Origin: Streptomyces sp. AC550_RSS872
GTDB taxonomy: Bacteria > Actinomycetota > Actinomycetes > Streptomycetales > Streptomycetaceae
Length of the DNA: 64,000 bases
Assembly (NCBI RefSeq): GCF_019049285.1
Contig: NZ_JAGMUL010000024.1
Coordinates: 1-64,000, forward strand
Reading direction: 5' to 3'
How positions within the stretch are numbered: position 1 is the first letter of the stretch; every line of letters begins with the position of its first letter. Shown here piece after piece: positions 18,678 through 28,223 of the stretch. A program made the translations under genes and the position numbers. The notes under the pieces are model-generated. The model did not search any database. It was not told where the DNA came from and saw only the letters and a list, made by a program, of their open reading frames with translations.

Positions 18678-19697
18678 ATGGAACTGCACGACGTCTGGTT
18701 CGTCCTGATCGCCGTCCTGTGGATCGGCTACTTCTTCCTGGAGGGCTTCGACTTCGGGGTCGGTGTCCTCACCAAGCTGCTCGCCCGTAACCGGCCCGAG
18801 CGGCGGGTGCTGATCAACACCATCGGCCCGGTCTGGGACGGCAACGAGGTGTGGCTGCTCTCGGCGGCCGGCGCCACCTTCGCCGCCTTCCCCGAGTGGT
18901 ACGCCACGCTCTTCTCGGGCTTCTACCTTCCTCTGTTGGTCATCCTGGTCTCCCTGATCGTCCGGGGCGTCGCCTTCGAGTACCGGGCGAAGCGACCCGA
19001 GGAGAACTGGCAGCGCAACTGGGAGCACGCCATCTTCTGGTGCTCGCTGATCCCGGCGTTCCTCTGGGGCGTCGCCTTCGGCAACATCGTGCGGGGTGTG
19101 AAGCTCGATCAGAGCCATGAGTACGTCGGTAATGTGCTGGACCTGCTCAACCCGTACGCGCTCATCGGCGGTCTGGTGACGCTGACGCTGTTCACCTTCC
19201 ACGGGGCGGTGTTCACCGCGCTCAAGACCGTCGGGGAGATCCGGGAGCGGGCACGGAAGCTGGCTCTGTGGGTCGGTCTGGTCGCTGCCGTGCTCGCGCT
19301 GATCTTCATGCTCTGGACGCAGATCGAGAACGGAGACGGCAAGAGCCTGGTCGCGCTCGCTGTGGCCGTTGCCGCGCTGGTGGCGGCACTGGTGGCGAAC
19401 CAGGCCGGGCGTGAAGGATGGTCGTTCGCCCTCTCCGGCGTCACCATCGTGGCTGCCGTGGCGATGCTCTTCCTGACGCTCTTCCCGAACGTCATGCCGT
19501 CCTCGCTCAATGACGAGTGGAGCCTCACGGTCACCAACGCCTCGTCGAGCCCCTACACCCTGAAGATCATGACCTGGTGCGCGGTGATCGCCACGCCGAT
19601 CGTCATGCTCTACCAGGGCTGGACCTACTGGGTGTTCCGCAAGCGGATCGGCACGCAGCACATCGCCGCGGAGGCCGCTGCGGGGGCCACGCACTGA
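18678..19697 (+). CDS. cydB: Cytochrome bd oxidase subunit II
   Basis: 339-residue membrane subunit with about eight to nine hydrophobic helices. The N-terminal WIGYFFLEGFDFGVG and GPVWDGNEVWLL motifs are diagnostic. It begins 20 bases after cydA with GGGAG upstream, so they are co-transcribed. Confidence 0.96.
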   Translation: MELHDVWFVLIAVLWIGYFFLEGFDFGVGVLTKLLARNRPERRVLINTIGPVWDGNEVWLLSAAGATFAAFPEWYATLFSGFYLPLLVILVSLIVRGVAFEYRAKRPEENWQRNWEHAIFWCSLIPAFLWGVAFGNIVRGVKLDQSHEYVGNVLDLLNPYALIGGLVTLTLFTFHGAVFTALKTVGEIRERARKLALWVGLVAAVLALIFMLWTQIENGDGKSLVALAVAVAALVAALVANQAGREGWSFALSGVTIVAAVAMLFLTLFPNVMPSSLNDEWSLTVTNASSSPYTLKIMTWCAVIATPIVMLYQGWTYWVFRKRIGTQHIAAEAAAGATH

Positions 19698-19725
19698 GTC
19701 CGCCGCAGGCGGGGTGATTCACGAT

Positions 19726-19739
19726 GTTTCACGTGAAAC
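19726..19739. promoter_or_regulatory. parS site (exact)
   Basis: Exact GTTTCACGTGAAAC in the cydB-cydCD gap. ParB bound to such sites organises the origin region for chromosome segregation during sporulation. Confidence 0.85.
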
Positions 19740-19762
19740 ACCCCGCCCTGGACCGAAGGGCT

Positions 19763-19776
19763 GTTTCACGTGAAAC
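19763..19776. promoter_or_regulatory. parS site (exact) overlapping the cydCD start
   Basis: Second exact parS copy, starting 37 bases after the first. The GTG start codon of cydCD (19770-19772) is the right half of the palindrome. Confidence 0.85.
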
Positions 19777-22700
19777 CGATCGACCCACGTCTCCTCCGAT
19801 ACGCACGCGCCACTCGCCTCTTCCTGATCGCGGTCGTGGGTCTGGGAGCTGTCGGTGCCGGGCTGGTCGTCGCGCAGGCCATGCTCATCGCCGAGGCGGT
19901 GGTGGGGGCGTTTCAGCACGGGATGTCCGCGGCCGAACTGCGCACTCCTCTCCTGCTGTTGATGGCTGTCGCCGTCGGCCGCGCGGTGGTCGCGTGGCTC
20001 ACCGAGCTCGCCGCTCACCGCGCCAGCGCGGCGGTGAAGTCGGAGCTTCGGGGACGGCTGCTGGAGCGGGCGGCCGAGCTGGGGCCCGGCTGGCTGAGCG
20101 GACAGCGGACGGGATCGCTGGTCGCCCTGGCCACGCGCGGGGTCGACGCCCTCGATGACTACTTCTCGCGCTACCTCCCGCAGTTGGGACTCGCGGTCGT
20201 CGTGCCGGTCGCCGTGCTGGCGCGCATCGTGACCGAGGACTGGGTCTCGGCGGCGATCATCGTAGGCACCCTTCCACTCATCCCGATCTTCATGATGCTG
20301 ATCGGCTGGGCCACTCAGTCCCGCATGGACCGTCAGTGGCAGCTGCTGTCCCGGCTGTCGGGGCACTTCCTGGATGTCGTGGCCGGGTTGCCCACCCTGA
20401 AGGTGTTCGGGCGCGCCAAGGCACAGGCCGAGTCGATCCGGCGTATCACCGGCGAATACCGCAGGGCGACGATGCGGACCCTGCGGATCGCCTTCATCTC
20501 CTCCTTCGCGCTGGAGCTGCTCTCCACGCTCTCGGTGGCCCTGGTCGCGGTGACGATCGGCATGCGGCTCGTCCACGGCGAGATGCATCTGTACGACGGC
20601 CTGGTCATCCTCGTGCTTGCGCCCGAGGCCTATCTGCCGCTGCGCCAGGTGGGCGCGCAGTACCACGCGGCGGCCGAGGGGCTGTCGGCAGCCGAGGAGA
20701 TCTTCGAGGTGCTTCAGACGCCGGTGCCGGCGTCGGGTGCCGCGGCGGTGCCGACGGGGTCGGTGTCCTTCGAGGGGGTCGCGGTCCGTTACCCCGGACG
20801 GTCCGCAGACGCCGTGTCGGGTGCGTCCTTCGCCGTCGAACCCGGTGAGACGGTCGCGCTCGTCGGGCCGAGTGGCGCGGGCAAGTCGACGCTGCTGAAT
20901 GTGCTGTTGGGGTTCGTTCGGCCGACGGAGGGGCGCGTCCGGGTCGGGGGAGCCGATCTTGCCGAGCTCGACCTCGAGGAGTGGCGCTCGCGCATCGCCT
21001 GGGTTCCCCAGCGGCCGCATCTGTACGCCGGGACGATCGCCGAGAACGTGCGGCTGGCTCGACCCGACGCGGATGACGCTGCTGTGCGCCAGGCCTTGGC
21101 GGACGCCGGGGCGCTCGAGTTCGTGGACGCGCTGCCCCTGGGTGTCGACACCGTGCTGGGTGAGGACGGGGCTGGGCTGTCCGCGGGGCAGCGACAGCGG
21201 CTCGCGCTGGCACGGGCGTTCCTCGCGGACCGGCCTGTCCTGCTCCTCGACGAGCCGACGGCTGCCCTCGACGGGGCCACCGAGGCCGACGTCGTGGAGG
21301 CCGTGCGGCGGCTGGCGGTGGGACGGACGGTGCTGCTCGTGGTGCATCGGCCGGCGCTGCTGGGCGTGGCCGACCGGGTGGTGCGGCTGACGGAGGCGGA
21401 GGCGCTCGGACAGGCGAGGGCACTGCGCAAGGCGCCCGTGACCGAAGGCGGCCTTATCGAGCGGGAAGGGCACGGCGACGCCGCTGCGGACGGGACCCGG
21501 ACCGCCGCGGTCGACGCCGAAACCACGTCCCCCGCGGCGGACCCGCGAGGCGTCCTCGCCCGCGTCCGTGCCATGTCCGGCCCCCGGCGCGGCCGCCTCG
21601 TACTCGCGCTGCTGCTCGGAAGCCTCGCGCTCGGGAGCGCCGTCGGGCTGATGGCCACCTCCGGGTGGCTCATCTCGCGGGCCTCCCAGCAGCCGCCCGT
21701 GCTGTATCTGATGGTGGCCGTCACGGCCACGCGGGCCTTCGGTATCGGGCGGGCCGTGTTCCGGTACGCCGAGCGCCTGGTGTCGCATGACGCGGTGCTG
21801 CGGATGCTGGCCGACACCAGGGTCGCCGTGTACCGGCGGCTGGAGCGGCTGGCACCGGCCGGGCTGCGCCGCACACGGCGGGGCGATCTGCTCGCGAGGC
21901 TCGTCACCGACGTGGACGCGCTCCAGGACTACTGGCTGCGGTGGCTGTTGCCCGCCGCTTCCGCGACCGTCGTGTCCGCCGGCGCCGTCGGCTTCACCGC
22001 CTGGCTGCTGCCCGAGGCCGGTGCCGTACTCGCGGTCGGGCTGCTCGTCGCCGGGGCCGGGGTCCCCCTCGTCACGGGCGCCGTCGCCCGACGCGCCGAA
22101 TGCAGGCTGGCCCCCGCCCGAGGCGTACTCGCGACCCGCGTGACGGATCTGCTCACCGGCACCGCGGAGCTGACCGTCGCCGGCGCCCTGCCCAGCCGTA
22201 CCACCGAAGCGCGGCGGGCCGACGGGACGCTCACCCGGATCGCCTCGCGGGCCGCCACCGCGACCGCGCTCGGCGACGGACTCACCGCGCTGATCTCAGG
22301 GTTCACCGTCGCCGCCACCGCCCTCGCGGGCGCCCAGGCGGTCGCCGACGGGCGGCTCGGCGGCGTGGCGATGGCCGTCGTCGTCCTCACCCCGCTGGCC
22401 GCCTTCGAATCTGTTCTGAGCCTGCCGCTCGCCGTGCAGTACCGGCAGCGGGTGCGCAAGAGCGCCGAGCGCGTGTACGAGTTGCTGGACGCGCCCGAGC
22501 CCGTAAGGGAGCCGGAGCGGCCCCGCCAGGCGCCCGCGTCGCCCTTCCCGGTCGCCGTCAGGGATCTGACCGCCCGCCACGCGGGACAGGACCGGGATGC
22601 CCTCGCCGGCCTCGACCTGACCCTGGAGGAGGGCCGCCGGATCGCCGTCGTCGGACCGTCCGGGTCCGGCAAGACGACGCTGGCGCAGGTGCTGCTGCGC

Positions 22701-23294
22701 TTCCTGGACGCCGATGCGGGCTCGTACACGCTGGGCGGCGTGGAGGCGTACGCGCTGGACGGCGACGACGTACGGCGGCTGGTCGGGCTGTGTGCGCAGG
22801 ACGCGCACCTCTTCGACAGCTCCGTGCGCGAGAACCTGCTCCTCGCCAAGAAGGACGCCACCGAGGCCGAACTGCGCGACGCCCTGAAGCGCGCCCGGCT
22901 GCTCGACTGGGCCGACGCTCTGCCCGACGGGCTGGACACGCTCGTGGGCGAGCACGGGGCACGGCTCTCAGGCGGGCAGCGGCAGCGGCTCGCGCTGGCC
23001 CGCGCACTGCTCGCCGACTTCCCTGTCCTCGTCCTCGACGAGCCCGCCGAGCACCTCGACCTGCCGACCGCCGACGCCCTCACCGCCGACCTGCTGGCCG
23101 CCACCGAGGGCCGTACGACACTGCTCATCACCCACCGACTGGCCGGGCTGGAGGCCGTGGACGAGGTGGTCGTGCTGGAGCAGGGGCGGGTGGTGCAGCG
23201 GGGGGCGTTCGCGGATCTGGCCGCGGTGGAGGGGCCGTTGCGGACGATGGTGGCGCGGGAGGAGGAGGCGGACCTGTTGGTGGGGGCGCCGTAG
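19770..23294 (+). CDS. cydCD: Fused CydDC cysteine/glutathione ABC exporter
   Basis: 1174-residue fusion of CydD (about 1-560) and CydC (about 590-1170), each an ABC membrane domain plus ATPase. The heterodimer exports reduced thiols and is needed for cytochrome bd assembly. Walker A motifs GPSGAGKST (about 368) and GPSGSGKTT (about 963), and signatures LSAGQRQRL (about 470) and LSGGQRQRL (about 1067), are intact. The CydC half has MATSGWLISRAS. Single-gene fusion is common in actinobacteria. GAAGGG lies nine bases before the start, separated from it by half of a parS site. Confidence 0.94.
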   Translation: MKPIDPRLLRYARATRLFLIAVVGLGAVGAGLVVAQAMLIAEAVVGAFQHGMSAAELRTPLLLLMAVAVGRAVVAWLTELAAHRASAAVKSELRGRLLERAAELGPGWLSGQRTGSLVALATRGVDALDDYFSRYLPQLGLAVVVPVAVLARIVTEDWVSAAIIVGTLPLIPIFMMLIGWATQSRMDRQWQLLSRLSGHFLDVVAGLPTLKVFGRAKAQAESIRRITGEYRRATMRTLRIAFISSFALELLSTLSVALVAVTIGMRLVHGEMHLYDGLVILVLAPEAYLPLRQVGAQYHAAAEGLSAAEEIFEVLQTPVPASGAAAVPTGSVSFEGVAVRYPGRSADAVSGASFAVEPGETVALVGPSGAGKSTLLNVLLGFVRPTEGRVRVGGADLAELDLEEWRSRIAWVPQRPHLYAGTIAENVRLARPDADDAAVRQALADAGALEFVDALPLGVDTVLGEDGAGLSAGQRQRLALARAFLADRPVLLLDEPTAALDGATEADVVEAVRRLAVGRTVLLVVHRPALLGVADRVVRLTEAEALGQARALRKAPVTEGGLIEREGHGDAAADGTRTAAVDAETTSPAADPRGVLARVRAMSGPRRGRLVLALLLGSLALGSAVGLMATSGWLISRASQQPPVLYLMVAVTATRAFGIGRAVFRYAERLVSHDAVLRMLADTRVAVYRRLERLAPAGLRRTRRGDLLARLVTDVDALQDYWLRWLLPAASATVVSAGAVGFTAWLLPEAGAVLAVGLLVAGAGVPLVTGAVARRAECRLAPARGVLATRVTDLLTGTAELTVAGALPSRTTEARRADGTLTRIASRAATATALGDGLTALISGFTVAATALAGAQAVADGRLGGVAMAVVVLTPLAAFESVLSLPLAVQYRQRVRKSAERVYELLDAPEPVREPERPRQAPASPFPVAVRDLTARHAGQDRDALAGLDLTLEEGRRIAVVGPSGSGKTTLAQVLLRFLDADAGSYTLGGVEAYALDGDDVRRLVGLCAQDAHLFDSSVRENLLLAKKDATEAELRDALKRARLLDWADALPDGLDTLVGEHGARLSGGQRQRLALARALLADFPVLVLDEPAEHLDLPTADALTADLLAATEGRTTLLITHRLAGLEAVDEVVVLEQGRVVQRGAFADLAAVEGPLRTMVAREEEADLLVGAP

Positions 23295-23437
23295 CGCCCG
23301 CGCTTCAGTCCCCGTTCCTGTAGCGGTTCCGTCGGAGTCCGCGTCAACATCCGTACTGACCCATCCGCAGCAACACGTCCCCCAGGTGCACGACCTGAAC
23401 AAGGCTCTGACCCGATCCGCGGGCCAGGATCGCTGGC

Positions 23438-24520
23438 ATGCGCTCATACCGCCGTCGCCTCCTGGTCGTTCCGGCGCTCCTGTGCGCGATCACCTCACTC
23501 GTCGCCCGGCCCGTCGATGCCGTCGGCGACGGCAAGGGCGGCCCGAACCGCAACGGCACCGGAACCGGCGGTGACTCGGTTCTCAGCGCGCGGGTGGTGC
23601 AGCTGTACGAGGACGCGGCGCTGGCGACGCAGCGGTACGAGGCGGGGCGCCAGGAGGCCGAGGCGCAGCGGGCGCAGGCACTGCGGATCGAGAAGCTGCT
23701 CGAACGGGAGCGACGGGAGATCGGTGTCCTGCGTGAGGACCTGGGCCGGCTGGCGCGTGCCCAGTACCGCAGCGGTGGCGGGATGCCGCTCACCGCGCAG
23801 ATCATTCTCGCGTCGAGCCCGGACCAGCTGATGCGCGGCCAGCATGTGTTCTCGCAGACGAATCTGGCCGTCGGCAACGCCATCGAGAAGAGCCGCCGCG
23901 CCGAGGCCCGGCTCTCTCGGGACGAGGCCAGGGCCGCCGCGGCCTGGCAGTCGCTGGAGAAGCGCAACACCGGGCTCGCCGAGCTGAAGAAGGGCATCGA
24001 GGACAAGCTGGAAGAGGCGCGGTGGCAGTTGCAGGGAAAGGCCGACGCCTCCGTGGCGGCCGGCTCCTGCCCAGGTGCCGTTCGGCTGGACCAGAAGAAG
24101 ACGGACCTTGCGAGCGCGTGGGTCACGCCGGTGGAGTCGTACGAACTGTCCGCCGCGTTCGGCAGCGGCGGGCTGCGGTGGGCGCACCGGCACACCGGGC
24201 AGGACTTCGCGGTGCCGATCGGTACGCCCGTGCGCGCGGTCGGGGACGGCCGGGTGGTCAAGGTGGCGTGCGGAGGCGCCTTCGGCATGGAGGTCGTCGT
24301 CCGGCACGCGGACGGCTACTTCACGCAGTACGCCCATCTCGCGTCCGTCGCCGTGGACCAGGGCACGCGGGTCGACACGGGGCAGTGGATCGGCCAGTCG
24401 GGCACGACCGGCAACTCCACCGGCCCGCACCTGCACTTCGAGGTGCGGGTCACACCGGAGATGGGCTCGGCCGTGGACCCGGTGCCGTGGCTGACGAAGC
24501 GGGAAGTGCCGGTCGGCTAG
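23438..24520 (+). CDS. Secreted M23 (LytM) peptidase with coiled coil
   Basis: 360-residue cell-wall peptidase. A signal peptide (MRSYRRRLLVVPALLCAITS) is followed by a long helical, Ala/Glu/Arg-rich coiled-coil region (about 48-205). The LytM domain is at about 240-345, with zinc ligands in HTGQDFAVP and HLHFEV. Probably a peptidoglycan endopeptidase or amidase activator, as in coiled-coil LytM proteins near FtsEX; no ftsEX lies here. The stop overlaps the stop of the convergent HAD gene by the shared bases CTAG. Confidence 0.88.
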   Translation: MRSYRRRLLVVPALLCAITSLVARPVDAVGDGKGGPNRNGTGTGGDSVLSARVVQLYEDAALATQRYEAGRQEAEAQRAQALRIEKLLERERREIGVLREDLGRLARAQYRSGGGMPLTAQIILASSPDQLMRGQHVFSQTNLAVGNAIEKSRRAEARLSRDEARAAAAWQSLEKRNTGLAELKKGIEDKLEEARWQLQGKADASVAAGSCPGAVRLDQKKTDLASAWVTPVESYELSAAFGSGGLRWAHRHTGQDFAVPIGTPVRAVGDGRVVKVACGGAFGMEVVVRHADGYFTQYAHLASVAVDQGTRVDTGQWIGQSGTTGNSTGPHLHFEVRVTPEMGSAVDPVPWLTKREVPVG

Positions 24521-25416
24521 GCGTGAGGTCTGGGCCGTTCCGCCAGCAGCTGTTCGATCACGACCGCCACACCGTCGTCGTTGTTGGCGACCGTCCGCCC
24601 CGACGCGGCGGCGATCACATCCGGGTGGGCGTTGCCCATCGCGTACGACTGGCCCGCCCACGTCAGCATCTCGACGTCGTTGGGCATGTCCCCGAAGGCC
24701 ACGACCTCCTCGTGCGAGATACCGCGCTCGGCGCAGCACAGGGCGAGCGTGCTGGCCTTGGAGACGGCGGGGCCGCTGATCTCCAGCAGGGCGCTGGGGC
24801 TGGAGCGGGTGACGTTGGCGCGGTCGCCGATGGCGAGGCGGGCGAGGGTGAGGAAGGAGTCGGGATCGAGGGAGGGGTGGTACGCGAGGATCTTGAGCAC
24901 CGGTTCGCCGGCCCCCGGGGCGTCCGGCGCCAGGAGGTCCTCGGCCGGCGCGAGATCGTCCGGTATCTCCATGTGCAGCTTGGGATAGTCCGGCTCCTGG
25001 TAGAAGCCGTACGTCTGCTCCACCGCGTACACCGTGCCCGGAGCCGCGTCGCGCAGCAGCCGTACGGCGTCCAGCGCGTTCTCCCGGGCCAGCTCCCGCA
25101 CCTTCACGAACCGGTGGGCGCCGGGACCGCCGTGGAGGTCGACCACGGCGGCACCGTTGCCGCAGATCGCCAGACCGTGGCCGTGGACGTGGTCGCTGAC
25201 GACGTTCATCCAGCGGGCCGGACGGCCGGTGACGAAGAACACCTCGATGCCCGCCTCCTCGGCGGCGGCCAGCGCGGCGATCGTGCGGGGGGAGACGGAC
25301 TTGTCGTCCCGCAGCAGGGTGCCGTCCAGGTCGGTGGCGATGAGCCGCGGGCGGACAGCGGCCGCCGGGGTCTGGGGCTGTCGAGTCGCTGAGGTCACCG
25401 GCTCATTCTCCCGCAT
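24517..25416 (-). CDS. Cof-type HAD-family phosphatase
   Basis: 299-residue cytoplasmic HAD hydrolase of the IIB (Cof) subfamily. Motif I is ATDLDGTLL, motif II VTGRP, motif III/IV lysine and GDMPNDVEMLTWAG. It likely dephosphorylates sugar phosphates or small phosphometabolites. The ATG at 25416 was chosen; a GTG 18 bases in is an alternative. A second enzyme of the same family lies at 35.5-36.3 kb ([13 protein letters not shown]), so the window has two paralogues. Confidence 0.9.
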   Translation of the reverse strand: MRENEPVTSATRQPQTPAAAVRPRLIATDLDGTLLRDDKSVSPRTIAALAAAEEAGIEVFFVTGRPARWMNVVSDHVHGHGLAICGNGAAVVDLHGGPGAHRFVKVRELARENALDAVRLLRDAAPGTVYAVEQTYGFYQEPDYPKLHMEIPDDLAPAEDLLAPDAPGAGEPVLKILAYHPSLDPDSFLTLARLAIGDRANVTRSSPSALLEISGPAVSKASTLALCCAERGISHEEVVAFGDMPNDVEMLTWAGQSYAMGNAHPDVIAAASGRTVANNDDGVAVVIEQLLAERPRPHA

Positions 25417-25528
25417 ATGCCTGCACGACCGTGCGGGAGTCCGCACATCTGAGGGGGCACCTGAGGAGAAACCGCCCCTGACAAGACCGCTCCCAGCGCC
25501 CTGACCAGCACTGTCACACCAGTCGATC

Positions 25529-26431
25529 TCAGCGCAGCTGCGCCGCCGCCTCCATGGCGATCTGCTCGAAGACCTTCTCGTCGGCCTCGAAGTCCGAGCC
25601 GGGGATCGGCCAGTGGAGCACGATCTCGGTGAATCCCAGTTCCTGATGGCGTCCCGCGAAGTCCACGAACGCGTCGAGGGACTTCAGCGGGCGGGCGCGA
25701 TCCGGGGTGAATCCGGTGAGCAGGACCTTGTCGACAGCGGCCACGTCCCGGCCGATGCCGGCGCATGCGTCGGCCAGCTTCTCGACCTGTCCGCGAATGG
25801 CTTGAACCGACTGTTCAGGAGTGCCGTTCTCGTACAGCTTGGGGTCGCCCGTGGTCACCCAGGCCTGCCCGTACTGTGCCGCGAGTCGCAGCCCGCGCGG
25901 CCCGGTCGCGGCCACGGCGAAGGGCAGCCGGGGGCGCTGCACACAGCCCGGGATGTTGCGCGCCTCGTGAGCCGAGTAGAAGTCACCCTCGTACGACACC
26001 GAGTCCGCGGTCAGCAGTCGGTCCAGGAGCTGGACGAACTCGGCGAACCGGTCGGCCCGCTCGCGGGGCGACCACGGCTCCCGGCCGAGCACGGTGGCGT
26101 CGAACCCGGAGCCACCCGCACCCACGCCGAGCGTGAACCGGCCGCCGGAGATGTCGTCCAGGGAGATCAGTTCCTTGGCGTAGGGCACCGGATGCCGGAA
26201 GTTCGGCGAGGTGACCAGCGTGCCCAGCCGCAGACGGTCGGTGACGGCAGCGGCGGCGGTCAGTGTCGGCACTGCGCCGAACCAGGGACCGTCACGGAAA
26301 CTGCGCCAGGACAAGTGGTCGTAGGTGTACGCGGCATGGAAGCCGAGCTGCTCCGCGCGCTGCCATGCCTCGCGGCCTCCCTCGGACCAGCGGCGGTACG
26401 GGAGGATCACGGTGCTCAGGCGCAGACTCAT
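25529..26431 (-). CDS. LLM-class flavin/F420-dependent oxidoreductase
   Basis: 300-residue luciferase-like monooxygenase-fold protein. It shows [37 protein letters not shown] and [18 protein letters not shown], typical of F420-dependent enzymes in actinobacteria. Substrate unknown. ATG at 26431; an upstream in-frame start at 26464 would run through the parS site and is less likely. Confidence 0.88.
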   Translation of the reverse strand: MSLRLSTVILPYRRWSEGGREAWQRAEQLGFHAAYTYDHLSWRSFRDGPWFGAVPTLTAAAAVTDRLRLGTLVTSPNFRHPVPYAKELISLDDISGGRFTLGVGAGGSGFDATVLGREPWSPRERADRFAEFVQLLDRLLTADSVSYEGDFYSAHEARNIPGCVQRPRLPFAVAATGPRGLRLAAQYGQAWVTTGDPKLYENGTPEQSVQAIRGQVEKLADACAGIGRDVAAVDKVLLTGFTPDRARPLKSLDAFVDFAGRHQELGFTEIVLHWPIPGSDFEADEKVFEQIAMEAAAQLR

Positions 26432-26457
26432 ATGGCCGAGCCTATGCGGCCGAACGG

Positions 26458-26471
26458 GTTTCACGTGAAAC
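26458..26471. promoter_or_regulatory. parS site (exact)
   Basis: Exact GTTTCACGTGAAAC between the LLM oxidoreductase and kptA, 27 bases upstream of the former. Confidence 0.85.
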
Positions 26472-26556
26472 AGTCACCGCGCGCGGCTGCCCGGCCACGG
26501 AGCGAGGCTGACGGGCGCGGCAGCGCCCCCGGCGCTGCGACGGGACCGAAGGAAGA

Positions 26557-27105
26557 TCAGTGCGCTTCGGGGAAGCGCAGGTACTCCGGCGGCACGGCCT
26601 TCGTCAGCCACACCCCGTTCGCGCTGACGTGGAAGACATGGCCGTCGCGGTGCATGGCACCGGCGTCCACGGAGAGCACCACCGGACGGCCGCGTCGGGC
26701 GCCCACTCGCGTCGCGGTCTCGCGGTCGGCCGAGAGGTGCACATCGTGCCTGTTCATGGGCTTGAGGCCGGCGCTGCGAATCGCGTCCAGGTTGCGGGCC
26801 ACGGTGCCGTGGTAGAGGTACGGCGGCGGCGTCGCCGGGGCCAGTCCGAGATCGACGTCGATGCTGTGGCCCTGGCTGGCGCGGATCCGGGAACCCTCGA
26901 TCGCGAAGCGCCGCTTGTCGTTGGCGGCCACCACATGGTCCAGCTCTTCCCGGGTGAACCGGAATCCGTGCGCGGTCGCGGCGGCGATCAATGTGTCGAT
27001 CTCGACCCAGCCGCCCTCGTCGAGAGTGAGCCCGATGCGCTCGGGCTGATGGCGAAGGTGTTTCGAGAGGTACTTCGACACCTTCACGGTGCGTCTTTCG
27101 TCCAT
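26557..27105 (-). CDS. kptA: RNA 2'-phosphotransferase (Tpt1/KptA)
   Basis: 182-residue enzyme transferring a 2'-phosphate from RNA to NAD+. It shows [34 protein letters not shown] and [14 protein letters not shown], with the conserved basic catalytic residues. In eukaryotes it ends tRNA splicing; bacteria lack that pathway and the bacterial role is unsettled. ATG at 27105 with GGTGG upstream. Two DnaA boxes lie in its promoter region. Confidence 0.92.
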   Translation of the reverse strand: MDERRTVKVSKYLSKHLRHQPERIGLTLDEGGWVEIDTLIAAATAHGFRFTREELDHVVAANDKRRFAIEGSRIRASQGHSIDVDLGLAPATPPPYLYHGTVARNLDAIRSAGLKPMNRHDVHLSADRETATRVGARRGRPVVLSVDAGAMHRDGHVFHVSANGVWLTKAVPPEYLRFPEAH

Positions 27106-27181
27106 GCCACCAGCCTGCCGGGAGAGGCACGAATCACGCGAACGATTTCCCTCCGGATGTTTGATCCACAAGCAAGTAAGG

Positions 27182-27215
27182 TTATCCACAGGGGAATTGG
27201 CGATTCTGTGGACAA
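27182..27215. promoter_or_regulatory. Pair of DnaA boxes
   Basis: TTATCCACA at 27182-27190 and TGTGGACAA (TTGTCCACA on the minus strand) at 27207-27215, facing each other. Both match TTRTCCACA. They lie between merR-type gene and kptA. Confidence 0.55.
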
Positions 27216-27227
27216 CGAGCCGTCGAA

Positions 27228-28223
27228 TCAAGGGGTTTCGCCAAGATCAGCTGATGAGCTGTGATTTGAGGCGAGCCGGTCCAAAGTGCGGGCCCGCACT
27301 TCCCGTTCGGCGGCCAAAGTGATGAACGCAGCGGCCTGCGGTGGGCCAACCAGGCTCTCCACGGCCCGTATTTTCTCCTCAGGAATCAGGACTGTTCGCG
27401 TCCGGTTCCGAAGATCCGCCGCCTCGTCGGTCCCCAGTTGCTGTCGTAGGTGGCGCACCGCCAACAATCGCATTGCCCGGGCCAGTTCGGCGTCCACGGT
27501 GTGCTGGGCGAGTGGGCGCAGCCGTCGTACGAGAGAGGCCGCCTCGGCCGCTTCGGCGTCTGTCGGGCGGTGCTCTCCGTCGAGGTAGCGGGCGAAGACG
27601 TGTTCGGTGGTGAACTCCAGGAAACGGGCGGCGATGTGCTCGACCTGTGCCCTCAACTCCCGTAGGTGGGACGAGATCGCGGACAGCGGGACACCGGCTG
27701 CGTGCAACTCGACGGCCACAGACAGCTCTTGGGGGCTCGGCACGACGAAGGTGTCCTCGTCGTCGGGGACCGGTTCCAGCACGCCGAGTTCAACGGCCTC
27801 GGCCACCGCCGCGTCGTCGGGCTTGCCGCCGAAGCGCCGGTCCAGCTCGGCGCGCGAGATCCGTGCCGCCTCCTCGTCGGTCCAGGGCCCGTCGACCTCG
27901 GCGACGAGCCCGAGTACCCCGCCGAGGCCACGGCCGGCGTCCCAGGCCTCCAGGAGCTCCTTGATGGAAGCGAGGGTGTAGCCGCGGTCGAGGAGGTCGG
28001 CGATCTGGCGCAGACGGACGAGATGGGCGTCGGAGTAGAGGTTGGCGCGGCCCCGGCGCTCGGGGCGGGGGAGCAGGCCCCGGTCCTGGTATGCGCGGAT
28101 GGTGCGGACGGTGGCGCCGCTGAGGTGTGCGAGGTCCTCGATCCGGTAGGCGGGCGGGGGCGGCCCCTCGGACATGTGGCCGCCGTCACCGCGCTGTTCG
28201 TCCGGGCGGCCGCCCTCGCTCAC
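27228..28223 (-). CDS. MerR-family transcriptional regulator
   Basis: 331-residue regulator. The MerR helix-turn-helix (about 26-95) reads RIEDLAHLSGATVRTIRAYQDRG and DLLDRGYTLASIKELLEAW. A long helical C-terminal effector region lacks metal-binding cysteines. The GTG start at 28223 overlaps the stop of the upstream EphD-like gene as GTGA, indicating coupling; an internal ATG 16 codons later is closer to the HTH. It probably regulates its own operon. Confidence 0.88.
   Translation of the reverse strand: MSEGGRPDEQRGDGGHMSEGPPPPAYRIEDLAHLSGATVRTIRAYQDRGLLPRPERRGRANLYSDAHLVRLRQIADLLDRGYTLASIKELLEAWDAGRGLGGVLGLVAEVDGPWTDEEAARISRAELDRRFGGKPDDAAVAEAVELGVLEPVPDDEDTFVVPSPQELSVAVELHAAGVPLSAISSHLRELRAQVEHIAARFLEFTTEHVFARYLDGEHRPTDAEAAEAASLVRRLRPLAQHTVDAELARAMRLLAVRHLRQQLGTDEAADLRNRTRTVLIPEEKIRAVESLVGPPQAAAFITLAAEREVRARTLDRLASNHSSSADLGETP

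Noticed and set aside
19719..21788. Long minus-strand open frame opposite cydCD
   Set aside because: Arg/Gln/Pro-rich shadow of an unambiguous ABC gene.
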